DNA of 36,039 bases from Streptomyces capoamus (GTDB taxonomy: Bacteria; Actinomycetota; Actinomycetes; Streptomycetales; Streptomycetaceae): NCBI RefSeq assembly GCF_014654935.1, contig NZ_BNBF01000014.1, positions 72,554-108,592 on the forward strand, in the 5' to 3' direction. The translations under genes were made by a program, and so were the position numbers. Of the stretch, positions 16,920 to 24,263 are shown in pieces (the first letter of the stretch is position 1; every line of letters begins with the position of its first letter). Below the pieces are notes generated by a model, which ran no database searches, was not told the origin of the DNA, and saw only the letters and a program-made list of their open reading frames with translations.

Positions 16920-17393
16920 CTAGGCCTTGCTGTGGGAGAACAGCTTGAGCACGGGCACCCCCACCTTGTGCCGGGCCCGCGAGGCCCAGTCGCGGTGGAA
17001 GAACTCCTCCACGTAGTGCGGGTCGGTGAGCACGATCACCTCGTCCGCGCCCACCTCCGCGACCAGCGACTTCAGCGCGTCCAGCGGGTGGTCCTCGATC
17101 AGCCGCCCCTCCGCCGGGCTCCCCGCGGAGCGCAGCGCCTGGAGGGACACGTCCAGGGCCTGCTGTCCCACGCTGCGCGCCTCCTGTCCCTCCGGCGTCT
17201 CGCGCTCGCGCACCGCTTCGTCGAGTTCGCCGAGCGCGATGTCGTCGATGGCCCGCAGCAGCCGGTCCGCCTGCTCGCCGCGCGGCTGGAGCAGCACGTG
17301 GAAGGCGACGGGCTCGTCCCCGTGCAAGGTGGTGACGAACTCGACGTCGGCGGACGTCAGGGCCTTCTCGATCATCAGAACGCTTGTGAACAC
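16920..17393 (-). CDS. Small conserved protein, universal-stress-like C-terminus, function unknown
   Basis: 157 residues from GTG 17393 with GAGGAGAAGAGG upstream. N-terminal half: FTSVLMIEKALTSADVEFVTTLHGDEPVAFHVLLQPRG. The middle is helical and charged. The end has EVGADEVIVLTDPHYVEEFFHRD and VGVPVLKLF, reminiscent of the strand-helix pattern of Usp/HUP-fold proteins. No ATP-binding GxxGxxxxxxxxG loop is present. Close relatives in Streptomyces have been labelled indole-3-glycerol-phosphate synthase, which this sequence does not support: too short and without TIM-barrel motifs. Cytoplasmic; function unknown. Confidence 0.8.
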   Translation of the reverse strand: MFTSVLMIEKALTSADVEFVTTLHGDEPVAFHVLLQPRGEQADRLLRAIDDIALGELDEAVRERETPEGQEARSVGQQALDVSLQALRSAGSPAEGRLIEDHPLDALKSLVAEVGADEVIVLTDPHYVEEFFHRDWASRARHKVGVPVLKLFSHSKA

Positions 17394-17516
17394 CAGGCGC
17401 CTCTTCTCCTCGGAGGGCCCGGCAGGGCCCGTGCGGAAACCATCCTTCCCCGTGATCGCACGGGTACTGCCGGACCGGGTCCGTCCGCCGGAAACTAACC
17501 GGAACGGCAGATTCCA

Positions 17517-17576
17517 CCCGTCTCCGCCCGTCTCAGCCCATCTCCGCCTGCCTCAGCCCGTCTCAGCCCGCCTCCC
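17517..17576. repeat. Six tandem 10-bp repeats (consensus CCCGTCTCAG)
   Basis: Units: CCCGTCTCCG, CCCGTCTCAG, CCCATCTCCG, CCTGCCTCAG, CCCGTCTCAG, CCCGCCTCCC. They fill the space between the reductase stop (17589) and the small Usp-like gene (start 17393). The 10-bp period is close to one DNA turn, so identical faces repeat. May be a binding array, a slippage product, or a terminator region. Confidence 0.8.
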
Positions 17577-17588
17577 TCGGCCTCCAGC

Positions 17589-18434
17589 TCAAGGCCGACG
17601 GTAACGACCGAACAGGAATCCGTCCTCCTCCAGCAGGGACGCGAGGGCGAACCGGTGCGGCACGGCGACCGCGGGCCCCCCGGCGATGCGCTGGGCGCCG
17701 CCCGCGGTGAGCGTCGGCGAGAGGGTCAGGCACAGCTCGTCCAGCACGTCCGCGGCGATCAGCTGGCCGAGCAGCCGGGGGCCGCCCTCGGTGAGCAGCC
17801 GGGTGTGGCCGAGCCCGGCCAGGGCCCGGATCGCGCGCACCGGCTCCACCCCCGCGCCCTCGCCGGCGACCAGCACCCGCGCACCGGCCCGCTCGGCGGC
17901 GGCGATCCGGTCGGGCGCGGCCGTGGCCCCGGTCAGGAGCAGCGTGGGTACCAGCGGCGAGGTGAACAGCGGCAACGAAAAGTCCAGCTCCAGGCTCGCG
18001 CTGACGATCGCGACGGCCGGGACCGGATCCTGCCCGGCGGCCGCGCGGGCCGCGGCGAACTCGGTCCGCACGCGGGCGGGCCGGTACCCCTCCTGCCGTA
18101 CCGTTTCCGCACCCACCAGCACGACGTCCGCGAGCGCCCGCAGGGTGCCGAAGATCCGCATGTCGGCGGCGCTGGAGAGGGGCTGGGAGCGGCCCTCGTG
18201 CTGGGCGGCGCCGTCGAGCGAGGAGACCATGTTGGCCCGCAGCCACGGCTGCGGGGCACCCTGAGCGGCCTCCGGGTAGGCGTAGGCGGCGGCCAGCTCG
18301 GCGAGGCTCCACTCCCGGCCCTCCCCCCGGGCGGAACCGGCCTGGGCGGCGGCCCCGCCGGCCTCCTCCTCGTCCGGGCCCCCGGCAGCGGCCCGGGGTG
18401 CTGTCTCTTCGGTCACAGGGAACAGGCGTCGCAT
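17589..18434 (-). CDS. RibD C-terminal-type (pyrimidine) reductase family protein
   Basis: 281 residues, ATG 18434. After about 60 low-complexity residues the dihydrofolate-reductase-like fold of RibD-C appears: RANMVSSLDGAAQHEGRSQPLSSAADMRIFGTLRALADVVLVGAETVRQEGY in parts, then RLLTEGGPRLLGQLIAADVLDELCLTLSPTLTAGG. These are the NADPH/substrate motifs (SLDG, GxxTxR/Q, EGGxxL) of 5-amino-6-ribosylaminouracil phosphate reductases. There is no deaminase domain, so it is a stand-alone reductase. Whether the substrate is the riboflavin intermediate or another pyrimidine is open, as no rib genes are nearby. Divergent from zapE; the starts are only about 38 bp apart. Confidence 0.88.
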   Translation of the reverse strand: MRRLFPVTEETAPRAAAGGPDEEEAGGAAAQAGSARGEGREWSLAELAAAYAYPEAAQGAPQPWLRANMVSSLDGAAQHEGRSQPLSSAADMRIFGTLRALADVVLVGAETVRQEGYRPARVRTEFAAARAAAGQDPVPAVAIVSASLELDFSLPLFTSPLVPTLLLTGATAAPDRIAAAERAGARVLVAGEGAGVEPVRAIRALAGLGHTRLLTEGGPRLLGQLIAADVLDELCLTLSPTLTAGGAQRIAGGPAVAVPHRFALASLLEEDGFLFGRYRRP

Positions 18435-18457
18435 GCCGTGCAGTGTGACACGGCGCT

Positions 18458-18463
18458 TACCAT
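18458..18463 (+). promoter_or_regulatory. -10 element for a probably leaderless zapE transcript
   Basis: TACCAT lies 8 bases before GTG 18472, the spacing expected when transcription begins at the start codon. No ribosome site is visible before that GTG. The -35 would overlap the start codon region of the divergent reductase gene. Confidence 0.45.
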
Positions 18464-18471
18464 GGACAACT

Positions 18472-19575
18472 GTGTCGTCCTCCTCCGCCGCCCCCGGATC
18501 CAGCCCGCTGCCGGGCGCCGGCCCCCTGTCCCTGTGCGCCCGCGAGCCGCACGTCCCCGCGGACCGGCTGGTCGCCGAGATGGTGCCGCCGCCGCGCTTC
18601 GACTCGGTGCGCTTCGCCACGTACATCCCGGACCCGAACCAGCCGAGCCAGACCGAGGCCGTCCGGGTGCTGGAGGGGTTCGCGGCCGGGCTCGGCGGGG
18701 CGCAGGCCGCCGGCGGCGGCAGGCGCGGCCTCTTCGGTTTCGGCCGGGCCAAGGCGCCCAAGGCCCCGGCGGGCCCGCGCGGGGTGTACCTGGACGGCGG
18801 CTACGGCGTCGGCAAGACCCACCTGCTGGCCTCCCTGTGGCACGCCGCTCCGGCCGAGCCCTCCCGCAAGGCGTTCGGCACCTTCGTGGAGCTGACCAAC
18901 CTGGTCGGGGCGCTCGGCTTCCAGCAGACGGTACGGACGCTGTCCGGGCACGAGCTGCTGTGCATCGACGAGTTCGAGCTGGACGACCCGGGCGACACGG
19001 TCCTGGTGTCGACGCTGCTCGGCAAGCTGGTCGAGGCGGGCGTGGCGCTCGCGGCCACCTCCAACACGCTGCCCGGCAAGCTGGGCGAGGGCCGCTTCGC
19101 GGCGGCCGACTTCCTGCGCGAGATCCAGGGCCTGTCGGCCCACTTCCGCACGCTGCGCATCGACGGCGAGGACTACCGCCACCGCGGCCTGCCCGAGGCC
19201 CCGGCGCCCTTCTCCGACGAGGAGGTCACGAAGACCGCCTTCGCCACCGAGGGCGCCTCGCTGGACGACTTCCCGCACCTGCTGGAGCACCTGGCGAGGG
19301 TGCACCCGAGCCGGTACGGCGCGCTGACCGACGGCCTGCGGGCGGTGTGCCTGACCGGTGTCCAGCCGGTGCCGGACCAGTCGACGGCGCTGCGGCTGGT
19401 GGTGCTCGCGGACCGGCTCTACGACCGCGAGGTCCCGGTGCTGGCGTCCGGGCTGCCGTTCGACAGGCTGTTCAGCGAGGACATGCTGAACGGCGGCTAC
19501 CGCAAGAAGTACTTCCGCGCGATATCCCGGCTCACCGCGCTGGCCCGGGACGCGAAGGGCCTCCTCGGCGCTTAG
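18472..19575 (+). CDS. zapE: Cell division protein ZapE (AFG1-like ATPase)
   Basis: 367 residues from GTG 18472. AFG1/ZapE ATPase: FATYIPDPNQPSQTEAVRVL at the start; Walker A YLDGGYGVGKTHLLASLWHA; Walker B ELLCIDEFELDDPGDT; sensor region ALAATSNTLPGKLGEGRF; and late motifs LPFDRLFSEDMLNGGYRKKYFRAISRL. Family knowledge: ZapE modulates FtsZ in proteobacteria, and the mitochondrial Afg1 acts in protein quality control; the Streptomyces role is not established. An ATG at 18433 is also in frame but overlaps the divergent start codon; GTG 18472 sits 8 bases after a TACCAT box and is preferred. Confidence 0.93.
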   Translation: MSSSSAAPGSSPLPGAGPLSLCAREPHVPADRLVAEMVPPPRFDSVRFATYIPDPNQPSQTEAVRVLEGFAAGLGGAQAAGGGRRGLFGFGRAKAPKAPAGPRGVYLDGGYGVGKTHLLASLWHAAPAEPSRKAFGTFVELTNLVGALGFQQTVRTLSGHELLCIDEFELDDPGDTVLVSTLLGKLVEAGVALAATSNTLPGKLGEGRFAAADFLREIQGLSAHFRTLRIDGEDYRHRGLPEAPAPFSDEEVTKTAFATEGASLDDFPHLLEHLARVHPSRYGALTDGLRAVCLTGVQPVPDQSTALRLVVLADRLYDREVPVLASGLPFDRLFSEDMLNGGYRKKYFRAISRLTALARDAKGLLGA

Positions 19576-19590
19576 CCGCACGCCTTTCGA

Positions 19591-19614
19591 TAGTCCGTTA
19601 GTCCGTTAGTCCGT
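19591..19614. repeat. Three perfect tandem copies of TAGTCCGT
   Basis: Three uninterrupted 8-bp units just after the zapE stop, flanked by TTCGA before and TCGAA after, which could pair to close a small loop. Slippage product or a weak terminator; no gene overlaps it. Confidence 0.85.
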
Positions 19615-19740
19615 CGAACATCTCGGGTCAAGGGCCGGTTCGCGCCACGACACCCGCACTTTTTACGCTCTCTTGGGCGCGTAACCTCCAGTTAACACTG
19701 CAAAGGCCCTCGCTGGGTTAACGTGTTTCTTGACCATCCA

Positions 19741-19768
19741 TTGACCAACTGTTGGTCTGGACTAGAAA
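19741..19768 (+). promoter_or_regulatory. Promoter with a 15-bp inverted repeat in the spacer, upstream of the carbonic anhydrase region
   Basis: TTGACC (19741-19746), 16 bases, TAGAAA (19763-19768). GACCAAC-T-GTTGGTC (19743-19757) is a perfect inverted repeat beginning inside the -35 and covering most of the spacer, an excellent repressor site. A second TTGACCA lies 11 bp upstream (19730-19736) and GTTAAC occurs twice (19691-19696, 19717-19722). Confidence 0.6.
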
Positions 19769-19792
19769 CGTGAACAGGCGGAGGGGGTGCTC

Positions 19793-20188
19793 ATGTTCCG
19801 AGGTACGACCGTCCGGAGCCTGCTCACCCTCCTCGGTGCCGCACTACTGGCGTTCCAGCTCTTCACTCCCACGGGAACCTTCGCACCCGCGCACACCTTC
19901 GGTCAGGCGCTGGCCAAGGCCGAGACCGGAATCACTTCCTCCGCACACCCCGCACGCGAGGGGGCGGACAGGGTCCGCGCCCCCGGCTGCCCGGGCGAGC
20001 CCCTCGGCAGCGCGCACGTCCGCGACCGGCAGCGCTGCCCGGCCTCCTGCTGCTGCCAGGCCCGCGGCCTCATATCCGGCCGGGCGGCCGCGGCGGGCCC
20101 GTCGGCACCCTCCGGCGCCCCGCACCGCCCCGCTCCGAGATCCTCCAGAGCCCACGCCCCGGCAGCGCTCCAGGTCTTCCGCTGCTGA
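19793..20188 (+). CDS. Small exported or membrane-anchored protein with a cysteine cluster
   Basis: 131 residues. The ATG at 19793 is preferred over GTG 19787 because GGAGGGGG lies at proper distance. One N-terminal hydrophobic segment (SLLTLLGAALLAFQLF) works as signal or anchor. The rest is polar, Ala/Pro/Arg-rich and carries a striking cluster RCPASCCCQARG (Cys82, 86, 87, 88) plus Cys66 and a C-terminal Cys131. I recognise no domain. It is separated from the carbonic anhydrase gene by 82 bp and likely shares the promoter at 19741. The cysteines could bind metal or form disulfides outside the cell; this is inference. It could also be a poorly conserved filler gene. Confidence 0.65.
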   Translation: MFRGTTVRSLLTLLGAALLAFQLFTPTGTFAPAHTFGQALAKAETGITSSAHPAREGADRVRAPGCPGEPLGSAHVRDRQRCPASCCCQARGLISGRAAAAGPSAPSGAPHRPAPRSSRAHAPAALQVFRC

Positions 20189-20270
20189 GGCCGGCCGCTC
20201 TCTCTCCCCCCCCACAACCGTTGTTCAAGTCCGACGCGCCAGGCAGGCGCGCCAGGAGGAACTCATACTG

Positions 20271-20849
20271 ATGCAGCCCCTCATCGACAACGCCCGTACC
20301 TTCGGACAGCGCCCTGAGGAGTTCGCCAAGCTCGCCGAAGGCCAGTCCCCGCAGGTGCTGTTCATCACCTGCTCCGACTCCCGGGTCGTCCCGGCCCTGA
20401 TCACGGGCGCCCGCCCCGGCGAGCTGTTCGAGCTGCGCACCGCGGGCAACATCGTCCCGCCCTACGCCTCCGAGCACCCCACCGGCGAGGCGGCCACCAT
20501 CGAGTACGCCGTGGAAGTGCTCGGCGTCCGCGACATCGTGGTCTGCGGCCACTCGCACTGCGGCGCCGTCGGCGCGCTGGTGCGCGGGGACGACCTGACC
20601 GCCGTACCGGCCGTGCGCGACTGGCTCGCCGCGGCCACCCCGCGACCGGCCGGCGCGGCCGGGGACCCGGAGGTCGCCGAGGGCGTCCAGTCCCACGTCC
20701 TGACCCAGCTGCTGCGACTGCGCTCCTACCCGTGCGTGGAGCGGCGGCTGGCGGAGGGCCGACTGGGCCTGCACGCCTGGTACTACGAGGTGCACACCGG
20801 TGCCGTACGGACGCACCGCCCGCAGACCGACACCTTCGAGTCCCTGTGA
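20271..20849 (+). CDS. Beta-class carbonic anhydrase
   Basis: 192 residues. ATG with AGGAGG upstream, at slightly long spacing. Zinc ligands Cys34 in ITCSDSRVVP, His94 and Cys97 in VCGHSHCGAVGAL; the Asp36-Arg38 dyad is intact, as is ELRTAGNIVPPY. Interconverts CO2 and bicarbonate in the cytoplasm. Its stop overlaps the GTG start of the SulP gene, strong evidence for joint expression. This pairing suggests that imported bicarbonate, or bicarbonate made from metabolic CO2, is handled by the two together. Confidence 0.96.
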   Translation: MQPLIDNARTFGQRPEEFAKLAEGQSPQVLFITCSDSRVVPALITGARPGELFELRTAGNIVPPYASEHPTGEAATIEYAVEVLGVRDIVVCGHSHCGAVGALVRGDDLTAVPAVRDWLAAATPRPAGAAGDPEVAEGVQSHVLTQLLRLRSYPCVERRLAEGRLGLHAWYYEVHTGAVRTHRPQTDTFESL

Positions 20850-22336
20850 GCGCGCCGATGACCGACAACCGCTCCCTCATATCCCGTTTCCCCCACCTCA
20901 AGGAGGACTTCGCCGCCTCCCTGGTGGTCTTCCTGGTCGCCCTGCCGCTGTGCGTGGGCGTGGCCGTCGCCTCCGGGGTGCCGGCCGAACTCGGCCTGGT
21001 CACCGGCATCGTGGGCGGCATCGTCACCGGGCTGATGCGCGGCAGCAGCCTGCAGGTGTCCGGTCCGGCGGCCGGCATGACCGTGCTCGTCTTCGAGGCG
21101 GTCAAGGAGTTCGGCCTGCCCGTGCTCGGCGTGATCGTACTGGTCGCCGGAATACTTCAAGTGGCCATGGGCCTGCTGCGGCTGGGCCGCTACTTCCGCG
21201 CCATCTCCGTCTCCGTCGTCGAGGGCATGCTGGCCGGCATCGGTCTGGTGATCATCGCCGGGCAGCTCTACCCGGCGCTGGCGGCGAAGGCGCCCGACTC
21301 CGGCCTGGACAAGATCTTCCAACTGCCCGGCGCGTTCCTCGACGCCTTCGGCGACACCGGTGCCCTGGCCTCCCTCGCGGTGGCCGCGGGCACGGTCGCG
21401 GTGCTGCTGCTGTGGAAGCTCACCCCGGCGAAGGTGCGCGCGGTGCCCGGGCCGCTCGCCGCGGTGGGGCTCGCCACGCTCGCCGCGTTCGCGCTGGACC
21501 TGCCCGTGGCCACGGTGGAGGTGCGGGGCCTGCTCGGTTCGGTCCAGCCGCCGCCGCTGAGCGCCTTCGGTGAGCTGGCCGGACTCGGGCTGCTGGGCAC
21601 GGTCGTCGCCTTCACCCTGATCGCGTCCGCCGAGTCCCTGTTCAGCGCGGCGGCCGTGGACCGGCTGCACTCCGGTCCGCGCACCCAGTACAACCGGGAG
21701 CTCGTCGCCCAGGGCACCGGCAACATGGTGTGCGGTGTGCTCGGTGCGCTGCCGATGACCGCGGTGATCGTGCGCAGCGCGGCCAATGTCCAGGCGGGCG
21801 CCCGGACGAAGGCCTCCCGGGTGCTGCACGGCGTGTGGCTGCTGCTGTTCGCGGCGCTGCTGCCCGACGTGCTCGCCTACATCCCGCTCCCGGCCCTCGC
21901 GGGCATCCTGATCCACGCGGGCGCCAAGCTGGTGCCGGTCCGGTCCCTGGCCGTGCTGTGGCGCGAGCACCGGGGGGAGGCTCTGGTGCTCGCCGTGACG
22001 GCCGTCTCGATCGTGGCGGTGAGCATGTTCGAGGGCGTGCTCATCGGTCTCGCGCTGGCGGTGGTCAAGACGGCCTGGGAGGCCTCGCACGTCAAGCTGG
22101 AGGTCGTGGACAAGGGCGCGGGCCCGGTGGAGGCCCACCTGTCCGGGAACGCGACCTTCCTGCGGCTGCCGAAGATCCTGGAGAGCCTGGAGGCGCTGCC
22201 CCAGGACCGTCCGGTCCGGCTCGACCTGTCCGGGCTGCACCACCTGGACCACGCCTGCCGCACCGCCCTGGAGAACTGGGCCGCACGGCACAGCGCGGTC
22301 GGCACGGAACCGGTGCGGCTGGTCACCGCGGCCTGA
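20846..22336 (+). CDS. SulP (SLC26) anion transporter with C-terminal STAS domain, probably bicarbonate
   Basis: 496 residues from GTG 20846 (GTGA overlap with the carbonic anhydrase stop); ATG 20858 is the alternative. About 10-12 hydrophobic segments; N-terminal FPHLKEDFAASLVVFLVALPLCVGVAVASGVPAELGLVTGIVGGIVTGLMRGSSLQVSGPAAGMTV in parts, the SulP signature. The tail (about 415-496) is a STAS-like domain, VRLDLSGLHHLDHACRTALENW. SulP proteins carry sulfate, bicarbonate or other anions; the coupling to carbonic anhydrase argues for bicarbonate. Substrate is inferred. Confidence 0.93.
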   Translation: MSAPMTDNRSLISRFPHLKEDFAASLVVFLVALPLCVGVAVASGVPAELGLVTGIVGGIVTGLMRGSSLQVSGPAAGMTVLVFEAVKEFGLPVLGVIVLVAGILQVAMGLLRLGRYFRAISVSVVEGMLAGIGLVIIAGQLYPALAAKAPDSGLDKIFQLPGAFLDAFGDTGALASLAVAAGTVAVLLLWKLTPAKVRAVPGPLAAVGLATLAAFALDLPVATVEVRGLLGSVQPPPLSAFGELAGLGLLGTVVAFTLIASAESLFSAAAVDRLHSGPRTQYNRELVAQGTGNMVCGVLGALPMTAVIVRSAANVQAGARTKASRVLHGVWLLLFAALLPDVLAYIPLPALAGILIHAGAKLVPVRSLAVLWREHRGEALVLAVTAVSIVAVSMFEGVLIGLALAVVKTAWEASHVKLEVVDKGAGPVEAHLSGNATFLRLPKILESLEALPQDRPVRLDLSGLHHLDHACRTALENWAARHSAVGTEPVRLVTAA

Positions 22337-22400
22337 GGAGCGGGCCGAGCCCGGCCTGGTCCGGTGTGGTGAGGTCCGCTGTGGTCCGGTCCGTGGGGTC

Positions 22401-22426
22401 GGGGTGCCGAGAGGTTTCGGCATCCC
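22401..22426 (+). terminator. Stem-loop downstream of the SulP gene, probable terminator
   Basis: GGGGTGCCGA and TCGGCATCCC pair over 10 bp with one G-T pair and a 6-base loop (GAGGTT). It lies 65 bp after the SulP stop and 60 bp before the SPFH start. No U-tract. Confidence 0.5.
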
Positions 22427-22486
22427 GGCCCCACGGGCCTATCGTGGCAACAGCAGACAAACCGGCCTCTGGGTGAGGAGGTCACC

Positions 22487-23323
22487 ATGGTCACGGACCT
22501 TGTGGTGGCCGTTGCGGCGGCGGGCTCCGCCGGGCTCGTGTACCTGGCGACGGCGGCCCGCGTGGTCAAGCAGTACGAACGCGGTGTGCTGTTCCGGCTC
22601 GGCCGGGTCACCGGGGAGGTCCGCCCACCGGGCCTGAACCTGATCATCCCCGTCGTGGACCGGCTGCAGAAGGTCAACATGCAGATCGTGACCCTCCCGA
22701 TCCCGGCGCAGGAGGGCATCACCCGGGACAACGTCACCGTCCGGGTGGACGCGGTGGTGTACTTCCGGGTGGTCGACGCGACGAGCGCCCTGGTGAAGGT
22801 CGAGGACTACAAGTTCGCGGTCTCCCAGATGGCGCAGACCTCGCTGCGGTCCATCATCGGCAAGAGCGACCTCGACGACCTGCTGTCCAACCGGGAGAAG
22901 CTCAACCAGGGCCTGGAACTGATGATCGACAGTCCGGCGGTGGGCTGGGGCATCCAGGTCGACCGGGTCGAGATCAAGGACGTGTCGCTGCCGGACACCA
23001 TGAAGCGGTCGATGGCCCGCCAGGCCGAGGCGGACCGCGAACGGCGGGCCCGGATCATCAACGCGGACGCCGAACTCCAGGCCTCCAGGAAGCTCGCCGA
23101 GGCCGCCCAGCAGATGGCCGGCACACCGGCCGCGCTCCAGCTGCGGCTGCTGCAGACGGTGATGGCGGTGTCGGCCGAGAAGAACTCCACCCTGGTGCTG
23201 CCCATCCCGGTGGAGCTGCTGCACTTCCTTGAGCGCGGCGGGCAGCAACAGCCGCCGGACCAGCTGCCGGACCCGGGGCGGGAGCCCGCCGCGCACACCG
23301 ACGGCGGACCCCACCCCGGCTGA
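22487..23323 (+). CDS. SPFH/slipin family membrane protein (stomatin-like)
   Basis: 278 residues, ATG with GAGGAGG upstream. N-terminal membrane segment (LVVAVAAAGSAGLVYLATAA), then the SPFH/Band-7 domain: VVKQYERGVLFRLGRVTGEVRPPGLNLIIPVVDRLQKV, DNVTVRVDAVVYFRVVDA, TSLRSIIGKSDLDDLLSNRE and GWGIQVDRVEIKDVSLPDTMKRSMARQAEADRERRARIINAD in parts. A helical region (EAAQQMAGTPAALQLRLLQTV) and a Pro-rich tail end it. The order is that of slipins such as PH1511/YqiL types. No NfeD partner is adjacent. Likely organises a membrane microdomain; function unknown in Streptomyces. Confidence 0.94.
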   Translation: MVTDLVVAVAAAGSAGLVYLATAARVVKQYERGVLFRLGRVTGEVRPPGLNLIIPVVDRLQKVNMQIVTLPIPAQEGITRDNVTVRVDAVVYFRVVDATSALVKVEDYKFAVSQMAQTSLRSIIGKSDLDDLLSNREKLNQGLELMIDSPAVGWGIQVDRVEIKDVSLPDTMKRSMARQAEADRERRARIINADAELQASRKLAEAAQQMAGTPAALQLRLLQTVMAVSAEKNSTLVLPIPVELLHFLERGGQQQPPDQLPDPGREPAAHTDGGPHPG

Positions 23324-23365
23324 CGGACACCGGGGGCCGCCCCGGTCCGGAGGGAAGGAGCGCCC

Positions 23366-24235
23366 GTGCCGAAGAAGCCGGCCAGGAAGCGCGAGGAGAC
23401 ACTCCGCGACCTGCTGCGCCTCCCGCCGGGCGAGCGGATCGAGCTGTCCAGGTATGACGCCCGGGCCACCCCCGGCGCCCCGGACTGCAAGCGGGCCGCG
23501 CTGGCCGACACCGCGCGCACGGGCAAGCACCTGGCCGGACTGCAGGAGCGGCTCTGGGCGGCGGGCACCGCGGGCGACCACCGCCGGGTGCTGCTGGTGC
23601 TGCAGGGCATGGACACCAGCGGCAAGGGCGGCACGGTCAAGCACGTGATCGGCCGGCTCGATCCGTCCGGCTGCCGGATCAGGGCGTTCAAGGCGCCCAC
23701 CGAGGAGGAGCGGGGGCACGACTTCCTGTGGCGGGTGCGACAGGCGCTGCCCGGGCCCGGCCAGATCGGCATCTTCGACCGCTCGCACTACGAGGACGTG
23801 CTCATCGCCCGGGTCCGGCATCTGGCCCGGCCCGCCGAGATCGGCAGCCGCTACGGCCTGATCAACGACTTCGAGCGCACCCTCGCCGAGGAGGGCGTCA
23901 CCGTCGTGAAGTGCTTCCTGCACCTCTCCTACGACGAGCAGCGGCGCCGGCTGCTGCGCCGCCTGGACCGCCCCGACAAGCACTGGAAGTTCGACCCCGC
24001 GGACATCGGCGAACGCGCCCTGTGGCCCGCCTACCAGGAGGCGTACGAGCTGGCCCTGGAGCGCTGCGCGGCGCCGCACGCGCCCTGGTACCTGGTCCCG
24101 GCGGACCGCAAGTGGTACCGCAACTGGGCGGTCGGCAGGCTGCTGTTGGAGGAGCTGCGGGAGCTGGACCCGCGGTACCCGGAGGCGGACTTCGACGTGG
24201 CGGAGTGCCGGGAGAGGCTGCTGGAGCAGACGTGA
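23366..24235 (+). CDS. ppk2: Polyphosphate kinase 2 family protein
   Basis: 289 residues, GTG with GAAGGAG upstream. Walker A LQGMDTSGKGGTVKHVIG, HDFLWRVRQALPGPGQIGIFDRSHYEDVLIARV with Walker B IFDRSHYEDV, and the lid region RRLLRRLDRPDKHWKFDPADI. The HDFLWR...LP..G motif run resembles the stand-alone class III (TIGR03709-like) PPK2 enzymes, which phosphorylate nucleoside mono- or diphosphates from polyphosphate; the class is my reading, not tested. It starts 42 bp after the SPFH gene on the same strand, and the FAD/Rieske gene follows after 28 bp. Confidence 0.94.
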   Translation: MPKKPARKREETLRDLLRLPPGERIELSRYDARATPGAPDCKRAALADTARTGKHLAGLQERLWAAGTAGDHRRVLLVLQGMDTSGKGGTVKHVIGRLDPSGCRIRAFKAPTEEERGHDFLWRVRQALPGPGQIGIFDRSHYEDVLIARVRHLARPAEIGSRYGLINDFERTLAEEGVTVVKCFLHLSYDEQRRRLLRRLDRPDKHWKFDPADIGERALWPAYQEAYELALERCAAPHAPWYLVPADRKWYRNWAVGRLLLEELRELDPRYPEADFDVAECRERLLEQT

Positions 24236-24263
24236 GCCGGGCCGGCCGGGGTACCCGGCGGGC

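Noticed and set aside
16920-17393. Indole-3-glycerol-phosphate synthase
   Set aside because: This name is used for relatives, but the protein is 157 residues with no TIM-barrel phosphate-binding motifs and no trp genes nearby.
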